Assembly (NCBI GenBank): GCA_016781775.1
Contig: JADDPR010000213.1
Coordinates: forward strand, 1-19,605
From: Rubrobacter sp.
GTDB lineage: Bacteria > Actinomycetota > Rubrobacteria > Rubrobacterales > Rubrobacteraceae
DNA length: 19,605 nt
Reading direction: 5' to 3'
Shown: piece after piece, positions 6,693 through 13,763 of the stretch
Numbering within the stretch: the stretch's first letter is position 1
Layout of the letters: the number at the start of each line of letters is the position of its first letter
The notes under the pieces: model-generated
Databases searched by the model: none
Told to the model about the DNA's origin: nothing
The model's input: only the letters and a program-made list of their open reading frames with translations
Made by a program: the position numbers and the translations under genes

Positions 6693-9600
6693 CGGGCGCT
6701 CGGCCCGGAGAGCGGCACGGAGACCTCGACCCTGGTGCCCTCATTGGGGACGGAGCGGAGCCCGAAGGTCCCGCCCACGAGCGAGGCCCGCTCCTCCATC
6801 GACCTCAGCCCCCCGCCGGCATGCGTCCCGTCGGGCTCGAAGCCGCGTCCGTCGTCCTCCACCGTACCGATCACCCCTTCTCTCGTTATCTCCAAACAAA
6901 CCTCCACCCGCTCGCAGTCGGAATGGTTTACGGCGTTTCGGACCGCTTCCCTGAGGACCAGGAAGATCTGGTTGCCCATGTGCGGCGGGACGAGTCCCTC
7001 ATCCCCCGTTACGGTCGACCCGTAACGCACGCCCATGGGGACCGTGGTCCCTTTGAGGCCGGCGAGGGCGTTCGCCATGCCGTCCTCGACCTCCGAGCGG
7101 CGCAGCATCATCGATAGGTCCCTGGTCGACTTGAGGGAGGCCTTGGCCTCCTCCTTGGCGAGCTCCATCTTCGCCGCCGCTGCTTTGGGGTTGCGGTCCT
7201 TCAAGACCTCGTAGAGCTCCAGGTTCTGGCGCACGACGGCTATGGAGTGGGCCACGCGGTCGTGCAGCTCGCGGCTGATAATCTGGCGCTCCTCGCGCGC
7301 CCTGGCGTAGAAGGCCAGGCGACGCTCCGCCCCCTCGGCCGCGTCGCGGGCCTCGCGCTCGCGCGAGTGCGAGCGGTCGCGTTCCTCCTCGGCCTCCTTG
7401 CGCCCCGTGACGTCCTCGAAGGCCTTGACCGCCGCCACGACGTTCCCCTCCTCGTCGAAGACCGGCGCGGCGTTGGCCCTTATTGCGCGCCTCGTGCCGT
7501 CGGGGCTCACCACGCAATACTCCGTACCGGAGATGGCCTCGCCGCGCAGCGCCCGGGCGAGCGGCCAACCCTCCGGCGGGATCTCCTCGCCGTCGGGGTA
7601 AGAGCGCGAATGCCGGGCGCACTCCTCGACCGAGCCGATCTCCCTGCCGTAGATGCGCCTCCCGCCGTCGTTGGCGAGAACGAAGTGCCCGGAGGCGTCG
7701 GCGATAAACACGCCCCCTGGCATCTGCTGCATGATCATCTCCAGCCGCGCCCGCTCCCTCTCGGCCGCGCGTCTGAGCCCCTCGCGCTCCTCCTCCGACC
7801 GGCGGTGGTCCTCGACGTCGAACACGGTGCCGACCCACTCGCGCGTCTCTCCCGCCTCGCCGACGATCGGCACGCCGCGCAGGACGATGCGGCGGTACTC
7901 GCCGTCGCGACGCCTGAGCCGATACTCCTCCTCCATCGTCTCGGGCTCCGACGCCGCCATCTCCTCCCACAGCGAGTCGGGTGGGCGGTCCTCGGGGTGC
8001 AGGGCATGCAGCCAGCCGAAGCCCTGGTACTCAGGGTAGGTCTGCCCGGTGAACTCCTCCCAGGCGGGGATCTCTTCTACGACCGCCCCGTTTCTGTCGG
8101 CGGTCCACACGATGGAGGGGGTCGCCTCCGCCAGCGAGCGGTAGCGCTCCTCGCTCTCCCTCAGGGCCTCGAGTGCGGCCCGCTGCTCGTGGACGTCCGT
8201 CGCCGCCCCGAACCACCGCACGATGCGGCCCTCGTCGTCGTACACCGGCCGTGACCGGAGGAGAAACCAGCGGTACGCCCCGTCACGGCCGCGGATGCGG
8301 TGCTCCAGCCACAGGGGCTCGCCGCTGTCGATGGAGTCGAGAAAGGCCCGTAGCGAGGCTTCGCGGTCGTCGGGGTGGACGGCGTAGAGCCAGTCGTACG
8401 CCTCGTCTTCTACGAGGCTCTGGCCTGTGTACTCGAACCAGCGCTGGTTATACCAGCCCGTGGCGCCGGAGGGGTCGTTGCTCCAAAGGAGATCGGGGAC
8501 GAGATCCGATATGGCGCGGAAGCGCTCTTCGGACTGGCGCAGCGCCTCCTCCGCCCGCTTGGCCTCGGTGATGTCTACGACAAACTCCGCGCCCTCCCCT
8601 CCGTCGAGTCGGGTCGCGGCGAACAAGGCCCACCAGCGCGAGCCGTCCTTGCGGATGTACTCCTTCTCGTAGGGCACGGTGCGCCCGAGGGTGACGAAAT
8701 CCTCGACGGCCCGCAGGGACTGCGGCATGTACTCCGGGGGGGTCATCCTGTCCCACCGCACCAGCCCGGCCTCCAGGTCCTCGCGGTCGTAGCCGCTCAT
8801 CCGGAGGAACGCGTCGTTGGATTGGGTGACGCTGCCGTTGGGCTCGAAGAAGATGACGCCGACCGTCTCGATCGCTATCGCCTGCTGCAGCCGCTCCTCG
8901 CTCCGGCGCAGCGCCTCCTCCGCCTGCTCCCGCACGATGCCCTGGGCCATGGCGTCGGAGACGGACGCCATGGCTTCCAGCGTCTCCTCCGCAAGCTCCC
9001 GGCGGGCGAAGACGGCCGCGACCCCCACAAGCCGTCCCTCGGCGATCAGGGGGTAACCGGCGAAGGAGACTATCCCCTCGCGCCTGGCCCACTCGTTGTC
9101 CTGGAGGCGGAGGTCGTCCTGGACCTCGTTCGTCAGGTGCGGCCGGCGCTCCTGGGCGATGCGGCCGATCTTATGGTCGCCGAGGCCGATGCGGCCGTGG
9201 GGCCCGTCGAGGTGGGTGTACATCCCCGCGCTTGCTCGCAGATCCAGCGCCTTGTCCCCTTCGTCGAGGAGCCATATTCGGGCGAACGCCACCTCGAGGT
9301 GCTCGACCATCGACTCCGCGCAGCGCTGCAAAATAGCGCCCATGTCGCTTCCCCGGGTGAACTCCGTCCCCACGTCGGCCTGGAGTGCCCGCAAACGAGC
9401 ACTCCAGGCCGACACCTCCTCGGCCCGCTTGCGCTCCTCGATGCTGTGAAAGAGCACCGAGACCCCGTCCGCGGAGGGGTAGACCCGTACGGAGATCCAG
9501 ACGCCGAGTACGGGCGAGACCGTCTCGAACTCGGCGGTCTTGCCGTTCTTCAGGGCTTCTTCCGTCGCCCGGTAGCTCTTCGAGCCGAGGGCATCGGGGT

Positions 9601-10522
9601 ACATCTCGCATATTTTTTGCCCCAGAAGCTCCCCGCGTGTCGTGCCCAGAAGCTCCTCCGCCTTGCTGGTGACGTAGACGAAGCGCCGCTCCCCGTCGAG
9701 GGTGAAGAAGGCGTCGTTGATGCTCTCCAGGATCCCGGCCGTCCGCTCGTGGGCCGCGCGCTCGCGGATGAGGGCGAGATCTCCCTCGTCCTCGGCGTGC
9801 CGGCGCTCGAGGAATTGGGAGAGATGGCTGCCCACCAGCCCGGCCGTCCGCATCAAGTCCTCGTCGGGTGGCAGGACCTCGCGGCGGAAGAGCTCGAAGA
9901 CCCCGACGAAGCCCCCGTCGACGATGGGGAAGGCGAGCGCCCCGCGCAGGCCGTCTTCGGCCGCGGCATCCTTGCGCGGCATGTTGTCGTCGAAGAAGAG
10001 GTCTTCGACCCACACGGGCTCGCACCTCTCCCACGCCCTCCCCGGCAGCCCCTCGCCGCGCCGGAAGACCGTCTCCTCGCTCGCCGCCTCTAGGGCGCCC
10101 GGGGGGGAGCCCCCGGAGCGCCAGAAGCCGGCCCGGCGCAGTACGCGGGAGCCGTCGGGGTTCTCCTCGACCTTCCACAGGGCGCCGGCTTGCCAGCCGA
10201 GCCGCTCCCCGAGGACCTCGTAGATCTTCGGGGCCGCCTCGTCGAGGTCGCGCGCCTCCGCCAACACCCGGCTCAAGTCGTACTGCGCGGCGAGGCGGCG
10301 CCTCTGCTGCTGCCGTTCCCCGTCCGTGGCGGGCGTGGAGTGGTCGAACCTCTTGCTTTTGGACGTGAGGTCCGCGAAGTGTTTTCTCGCGTCCTGGGCC
10401 TCGAGGCGCGCAGACCCCTCACGCCCGCGCACCGCCGCGACCTCGCGCTTGAGATGCGAGATCTCCAGGTCGCGGGGGTCGAGGGACTCCTGCTTGGCAT
10501 CGCGTGGTCCCCGGACGTCCAC
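6689..10522 (-). CDS. Large soluble GAF/PAS sensor histidine kinase (NarX/DegS-type)
   Basis: A 1277-residue kinase with no obvious membrane segments, so a cytoplasmic sensor. In order: a helical start (~10-95), GAF (~85-238), PAS (~262-366), GAF (~375-532), four further PAS/PAC domains (~545-655, 665-780, 790-905, 925-1040), a HisKA_3 dimerization helix with H1087 in SRELHDRVAHS, and an HATPase_c domain with N-box REAVRNAVNHS (1191-1201), G1 DDGRGF (1223-1228) and G2 GGGLRSMEER. The GTG start at 10522 directly follows the TAG of the upstream PAS gene and has GGGAGG 5 bases before it. Multiple PAS/GAF modules suggest redox, light or ligand sensing; I see no diagnostic cofactor cysteine. It phosphorylates the overlapping NarL-type regulator (inference). 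Confidence 0.95.
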   Translation of the reverse strand: MDVRGPRDAKQESLDPRDLEISHLKREVAAVRGREGSARLEAQDARKHFADLTSKSKRFDHSTPATDGERQQQRRRLAAQYDLSRVLAEARDLDEAAPKIYEVLGERLGWQAGALWKVEENPDGSRVLRRAGFWRSGGSPPGALEAASEETVFRRGEGLPGRAWERCEPVWVEDLFFDDNMPRKDAAAEDGLRGALAFPIVDGGFVGVFELFRREVLPPDEDLMRTAGLVGSHLSQFLERRHAEDEGDLALIRERAAHERTAGILESINDAFFTLDGERRFVYVTSKAEELLGTTRGELLGQKICEMYPDALGSKSYRATEEALKNGKTAEFETVSPVLGVWISVRVYPSADGVSVLFHSIEERKRAEEVSAWSARLRALQADVGTEFTRGSDMGAILQRCAESMVEHLEVAFARIWLLDEGDKALDLRASAGMYTHLDGPHGRIGLGDHKIGRIAQERRPHLTNEVQDDLRLQDNEWARREGIVSFAGYPLIAEGRLVGVAAVFARRELAEETLEAMASVSDAMAQGIVREQAEEALRRSEERLQQAIAIETVGVIFFEPNGSVTQSNDAFLRMSGYDREDLEAGLVRWDRMTPPEYMPQSLRAVEDFVTLGRTVPYEKEYIRKDGSRWWALFAATRLDGGEGAEFVVDITEAKRAEEALRQSEERFRAISDLVPDLLWSNDPSGATGWYNQRWFEYTGQSLVEDEAYDWLYAVHPDDREASLRAFLDSIDSGEPLWLEHRIRGRDGAYRWFLLRSRPVYDDEGRIVRWFGAATDVHEQRAALEALRESEERYRSLAEATPSIVWTADRNGAVVEEIPAWEEFTGQTYPEYQGFGWLHALHPEDRPPDSLWEEMAASEPETMEEEYRLRRRDGEYRRIVLRGVPIVGEAGETREWVGTVFDVEDHRRSEEEREGLRRAAERERARLEMIMQQMPGGVFIADASGHFVLANDGGRRIYGREIGSVEECARHSRSYPDGEEIPPEGWPLARALRGEAISGTEYCVVSPDGTRRAIRANAAPVFDEEGNVVAAVKAFEDVTGRKEAEEERDRSHSREREARDAAEGAERRLAFYARAREERQIISRELHDRVAHSIAVVRQNLELYEVLKDRNPKAAAAKMELAKEEAKASLKSTRDLSMMLRRSEVEDGMANALAGLKGTTVPMGVRYGSTVTGDEGLVPPHMGNQIFLVLREAVRNAVNHSDCERVEVCLEITREGVIGTVEDDGRGFEPDGTHAGGGLRSMEERASLVGGTFGLRSVPNEGTRVEVSVPLSGPSAR

Positions 10523-11086
10523 CTAGCCCTCCCGTATCTCGCGGATAACGACCACGCCGCGCCCGGTGCCGTCGCCGGGGAAGGGGTGGCCCTGGCCTCG
10601 AAGCGGCGGGAGCCGTTCTCCTCGCGGATAGCGGACCGCATCTCGAACGCCCCGCGCGAGGTCCGAACCTGCGGCATCTCCTCGCGCCGCACGAGCTCGC
10701 CGCCCTCGGTGGGGCACGAAGTACCCTAGCCGGGGGCTAGACTCCTTGCTCCCGACCGACCCGTGGCCGAAGCGCCGGGTGAAGACCTCGTTGCTGAACA
10801 GCACCCTACCTTCGTCGTCCACCGCCAGCACGGCGTCGACGATGCCTTCGAGGATCGCCTCCGGGCGCGACCCTTCCTCCCGCACCTTCTCGGCGATCCC
10901 CGCCGCGTGGCGCCGGGAGAGGACCCCGTGGGCGACGTCGGCGAGCTGGCAGAGGACGCCTTCCGCGTTTCCGCCTGCGCCGCGCAGCGGCACACTTGCG
11001 ATGTCGAGGACGAGCTTCGAGAGAGCCTCTGTGTCTGCGGCCGACGAACCGACCACCACGAGTTGATTGCGAGGTGCTTCGGCCAC
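10523..11086 (-). CDS. PAS-domain protein with CheB-like N-terminus; probable compensating frameshifts
   Basis: As read, 187 residues from a GTG at 11086 with AGGAG 5 bases upstream. The first ~25 residues (LVVVGSSAADTEALSKLV) resemble the opening of a CheB methylesterase, but the GSSAGG active-site signature is altered and the rest of the domain is absent. Residues ~78-122 form a clear PAS start (ILEGIVDAVLAVDDEGRVLF). After YFVP the frame becomes Arg-rich and unlike any PAS. In the +1 frame the DNA between about 10586 and 10711 encodes the expected continuation (TEGGELVRREEMPQ, then FEMRSAIREENGSRRFEARA). The annotated frame then resumes with GDGTGRGVVVIREI. Both switch points are at CCCC runs. 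It is either a damaged gene or a sequencing artefact. It leads the kinase operon and stops one base before the kinase start. Confidence 0.65.
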   Translation of the reverse strand: MAEAPRNQLVVVGSSAADTEALSKLVLDIASVPLRGAGGNAEGVLCQLADVAHGVLSRRHAAGIAEKVREEGSRPEAILEGIVDAVLAVDDEGRVLFSNEVFTRRFGHGSVGSKESSPRLGYFVPHRGRRARAARGDAAGSDLARGVRDAVRYPRGERLPPLRGQGHPFPGDGTGRGVVVIREIREG

Positions 11087-11117
11087 CTATGCTCCTAACT
11101 TAATGCTAACCCATGGC

Positions 11118-11137
11118 ATTGTACCGCTCGTAGCGGT
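11118..11137 (-). promoter_or_regulatory. Candidate -10 box abutting an inverted repeat, upstream of the PAS/kinase operon
   Basis: On the minus strand, TACAAT (11118-11123) is a good -10 box 31 bases before the PAS gene GTG. It touches a perfect inverted repeat ACCGCT-CGT-AGCGGT (11123-11137) lying in the -10/-35 spacer. No good -35 is visible. The layout suits a repressor or activator site, but this is inferred from position only. Confidence 0.4.
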
Positions 11138-11201
11138 GCCGGTTCGGTCGCTAACTCCGGACGCCCACAGCCGCATGGAAGAGACTCAAACGTACCGTGG
11201 C

Positions 11202-11239
11202 ACGGAAAGGGATGCACGGATCCGTGCATCCCTTTCCGT
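11202..11239. repeat. Perfect 38-bp palindrome
   Basis: The left half ACGGAAAGGGATGCACGGA is followed without spacer by its exact reverse complement, centred on GGATCC between 11220 and 11221. There is no T-run on either side and no gene ending here, so it is not a normal terminator. It could be a dimeric protein-binding site, a cruciform-forming element or the fused ends of a lost mobile element. Confidence 0.95.
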
Positions 11240-11509
11240 CTAGAATCGCAAGAATATGCACGCGGGCGTCGCGGGACTCACAAGGTCGCGCCTCAGGCAA
11301 ACCCCACCACAAACCGCGCCGATCGTTCCCTCCACGATTGCTCTGCGCGCGCTCCGTCCGTACGTGGTCGGAACCACTTCGGCCGAGGATGCGTCTACCC
11401 TTCGAACCCGAAGGCGTAGCAATTGGTTCCCGGCCCGGAACGACAACGGTCTCATCGCGCACCGGCAGCCTGCTTGAACGCGTCCGGTTAGCGAGCCGTG
11501 AGTGATGAG

Positions 11510-11652
11510 GATGAAGAAGAAGGCCGGCGTTCAGGGGTGGTAGGTGGGAAAGGAGAACGCCGGCCTGGAAACCGTGGCAGAGGGCATTCTGCCTCAATAC
11601 TCCGGCTTCCAGAAGATTCTTTGGATGCATTTGTCGTGCATAATTTGGGCCA
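11510..11652. repeat. Structured repeat element, copy A
   Basis: This ~143-nt unit is repeated imperfectly at 11878-12014. It opens with a perfect 12-bp stem AGGCCGGCGTTC (11521-11532) / GAACGCCGGCCT (11555-11566) around a 22-base purine-rich loop. It continues with the conserved block CCTGGAAACCGTGGCAG and a second small hairpin GGCAGA-GGGCAT-TCTGCC, and ends near TGCATAATTTGGGCCA. The orientation (and whether it is transcribed) is unknown. Confidence 0.75.
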
Positions 11653-11877
11653 CCAGATTTACCGTGTAGCGGGCAGGAGTGCGGCGAATCGTGGTTACGT
11701 TACTTCTCCTCGTGCTGCACGCCGATCGTACAGAAGATAGAGCGCATCGGTCCTGCCCACGGGCAATCGTTTCGTCCGTCGAGGTCGGTCGGGGCTGCGG
11801 GTTGGCGCTTCGGTTGGTCCGTGGGATGTTCGGTGCTGCTGGAGAGGCGGAATGTGTTGTTCGGACCGTGGCGACGG

Positions 11878-12014
11878 GATGGAGAAAGGCCGGCGTCGGG
11901 TAATGGTGGGAAAGGAAGACGCCGGCCTGGAAACCGTGGCAGGGAGTATTCTGCCCCTGGCGGGGGCGCATTACATGTACATTCCGGTGCATCTTCGCTG
12001 CACAACTCGGGCCA
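11878..12014. repeat. Structured repeat element, copy B
   Basis: Second copy of the element, ~137 nt. The first stem is AGGCCGGCGTC (11887-11897) / GACGCCGGCCT (11918-11928): compared with copy A, one T-A pair has become C-G, a compensatory change that keeps the stem. The loop keeps GGTGGGAAAGGA. The block CCTGGAAACCGTGGCAG is identical, a shorter GGCAG/CTGCC hairpin follows, and the element ends near TGCACAACTCGGGCCA. Its end lies about 125 bases before the ATG of the downstream membrane-protein gene. Confidence 0.75.
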
Positions 12015-12140
12015 TTCGTGAAGCGTCGGTCCCGGCGTAGGGGCGGGCCCGCGGGTCCGTGCATGGTAGTACCGCGACGGGGGTAGGTTGTTTTGGGTCG
12101 GGGCGGCCGTGACGCTCCCAGCGAGCTTTCAGGAGGGCTG

Positions 12141-12671
12141 ATGACGGAGATGTACGGATCGGGACGTGGCGACTACTACGGTTCCTCCCGTGCGCGGGGC
12201 ACGAGCTGGGTCAGCGTCGTGATCGGGTGGCTCTCGGCGCTCGGGGCGAGCCTTATCCTCAGCGGGATCATCGGCGGCATCATCGGCGCCTTCGCGGCGG
12301 CGGGGGCCGCAAACGGGCAGGGCGGGAACGCGACCCTGATGGGGCTCCTGATCACGCTCTTCCTCGCCTTCTTGGTCGGCGGTTACACCGCGGGCCGTCT
12401 CGCCGGCCGCGAGGGGACGAAGCATGGCCTCCTGGTGGCGCTCGTCGCCGTCGTCGTCACCCTCGTCCTCGCCCTACTCGGCGGTCTCGTCGGGGTGAGC
12501 CTCATCGGCAGCCTGCGCGGCATAACCCTCCCCGGCGTCCCCGAGAACATCGCCCAGCAAGGCCTCAACACCTCGCTGACGCTCTCCAGCGTACTCGCCC
12601 TTCTCCTGCCGTTTCTGGCGGGCGCCCTGGGCGGTTCGAGGGGGGCCGCGATCGGCGCCCGCCGACCTTGA
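12141..12671 (+). CDS. Small four-helix membrane protein (TIGR04086/YrzE-like), function unknown
   Basis: A 176-residue integral membrane protein with a Gly/Tyr/Ser/Arg-rich cytoplasmic start (MTEMYGSGRGDYYGSSR) and four hydrophobic segments at about 23-53, 65-86, 96-123 and 146-165. Gly-rich helices (GIIGGIIGAFAAAG) and the GGYTAGRLAGREG turn resemble bacterial TIGR04086-type membrane proteins; this family call is tentative. I chose the ATG at 12141 because AGGAGG lies 4 bases upstream; the frame is open from 12093 but without such a site. It is transcribed alone, between the repeat region and a hairpin. Confidence 0.8.
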   Translation: MTEMYGSGRGDYYGSSRARGTSWVSVVIGWLSALGASLILSGIIGGIIGAFAAAGAANGQGGNATLMGLLITLFLAFLVGGYTAGRLAGREGTKHGLLVALVAVVVTLVLALLGGLVGVSLIGSLRGITLPGVPENIAQQGLNTSLTLSSVLALLLPFLAGALGGSRGAAIGARRP

Positions 12672-12742
12672 GGGCGATGCTCCGGCCCGCGAGACTCGCT
12701 ACACCTTTCGGGCCATTTACCCTGCACAATATCCGCGAGCAG

Positions 12743-12768
12743 CCTACCCCGCATGCTTCGCGGGTAGG
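12743..12768 (+). terminator. Bulged hairpin downstream of the membrane-protein gene
   Basis: CCTACCC(C)GC (12743-12752) pairs with GCGGGTAGG (12760-12768), nine pairs with one bulged C and a 7-base loop ATGCTTC. It lies 72 bases after the stop codon. There is no T-run after it, so it may be a factor-assisted terminator or a leader structure of the methyltransferase gene. Confidence 0.4.
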
Positions 12769-12857
12769 ATATGCGGCGTGGAAAACGGGAGATCAAAGTC
12801 AATGCCCCGGTTCGAGCCCTGGCATCATCTGGACTATCGCATGATTTGTGTGAATAC

Positions 12858-13763
12858 ATGCACAGGACGGGCGTCTGGCAGAGTGCAATTTTGACGCGCG
12901 CGGAGCACGGCACGTCGACGGGCCAGGCGCTCTCCGGGGCGGGCTGGCTGGACGTGCATTTCGAGGCTTGCCGCCCCGAGTACGAGGAGATGCTCCGCTT
13001 CGTCGGGGTGCCCCCTGGCGCTCGGGCTCTCGACGCCGGGTGCGGTAGCGGGGGATACCTGTCCCTGCTCGCCGAGATTGTCGGGCCCGCCGGGAGCGTG
13101 TATGCCCTCGACCTCGCGCCCGAGAACGTCGCCCTCGTCGAGGAGCGGCGTGTCTCCGGGGACCTGCCCGGCCTCGCGGAGGTGCGGGAGGGGACTCTTA
13201 CCGGGCTTCCGTACGAGGACGACTCCTTCGACGCGCTGTGGTGCGCGAACGTGACCCAGTACTTCGGGGGGGCGGAGTTCGAGACCGTCCTGAGGGAGTT
13301 TCGGCGGGTGGTGCGCCCCGGGGGGATAGTGGCGGTCAAGGACGTGGACGTGGCGCTCGCGCGGCTCTACCCCGCCGATCCTTTCCTGTTCCCGCACCTG
13401 TGCGAGAGGAGCCTGCAGGCCGATCCCGAGGACGCCCACGCGCGGGGGTCGTTGCGCGGGCGGGAGTTGAGGCGCTGGCTGGAGGGGGCGGGGTTTCGTG
13501 AGGTGCGCCAGCGGACCGTGATGATCGAACGCTGGGCGCCCCTGCAGCCCGCGGAGCGGCGGTTCTTCGGCGACTGGCTCTCCCACCTTGCGGGGCTTGC
13601 GGAGGAGAGGGGGGTGCCCGAGGAGGACCTTGCGGCCTGGCGATCTTTGCGCGACCCGGGTTCGCCGGACCATCCCCTCGACCGCCCCGATGCCTACGCG
13701 TGCGAGGGACAGGTCGTCGCGGTCGGGCGCGTGCCTGAGGGCTCGGAGGCGGGGGCGTCTTGA
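12858..13763 (+). CDS. SAM-dependent class I methyltransferase (UbiE/Methyltransf_11 type)
   Basis: About 301 residues. Rossmann-fold motif I is LDAGCGSGGY at 58-67; acidic motif II is YALDLAP (82-88); the post-II region has LPYEDDSFDALWCANVTQY and the LREFRRVVRPGGIVAVKDVD strand. An N-terminal segment (TGVWQSAILTRAEHGTSTGQAL) precedes the fold, and a C-terminal helical part follows from ~170. Transfer of a methyl group from S-adenosylmethionine is safe; the acceptor is unknown. The start is uncertain: ATG 12858 begins just before the conserved segment but lacks a Shine-Dalgarno, and the frame is open from ATG 12771. Its stop overlaps the next gene's TTG start as TTGA, making it the first gene of a four-gene cassette. 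Confidence 0.88.
   Translation: MHRTGVWQSAILTRAEHGTSTGQALSGAGWLDVHFEACRPEYEEMLRFVGVPPGARALDAGCGSGGYLSLLAEIVGPAGSVYALDLAPENVALVEERRVSGDLPGLAEVREGTLTGLPYEDDSFDALWCANVTQYFGGAEFETVLREFRRVVRPGGIVAVKDVDVALARLYPADPFLFPHLCERSLQADPEDAHARGSLRGRELRRWLEGAGFREVRQRTVMIERWAPLQPAERRFFGDWLSHLAGLAEERGVPEEDLAAWRSLRDPGSPDHPLDRPDAYACEGQVVAVGRVPEGSEAGAS

Larger units (their letters stand above)
11087..12140. other. About 1 kb without a convincing gene; lower GC; structured repeats
   Basis: Open frames exist on both strands here (for example minus 11151-11630 and minus 11594-12064), but none has a ribosome site, recognizable domain or the codon bias of the neighbours. Two of them simply translate the repeated element. 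A sample stretch (11581-11640) is about 48% G+C, well below the flanking genes. Listed separately are the promoter/inverted repeat at its left edge, a 38-bp palindrome and two repeat copies. I recognise no tmRNA, RNase P RNA, SRP RNA or known riboswitch. The region may be a remnant of mobile DNA or hold non-coding RNAs. Confidence 0.6.

Noticed and set aside
8375..10093. 572-codon plus-strand open frame opposite the histidine kinase
   Set aside because: It is antisense to a kinase with intact domains throughout, has no recognisable motif and arises from the GC bias.
11151..11630. 159-codon minus-strand open frame in the 1-kb gap
   Set aside because: It runs through the palindrome and repeat copy A, has no ribosome site, and its only similarity to another frame (minus 11594-12064) comes from the DNA repeat itself.
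11510..12014. CRISPR-like array
   Set aside because: Only two long, imperfect copies with a ~225-base interval; there are no short identical repeats with uniform spacers and no cas genes.
12743..12835. Possible class II tRNA (anticodon-arm-like hairpin plus T-arm-like sequence)
   Set aside because: The two arms are about 45 bases apart, no D-arm or pairing acceptor stem exists, and position 37 of the loop would be T. It was kept only as a possible fragment.
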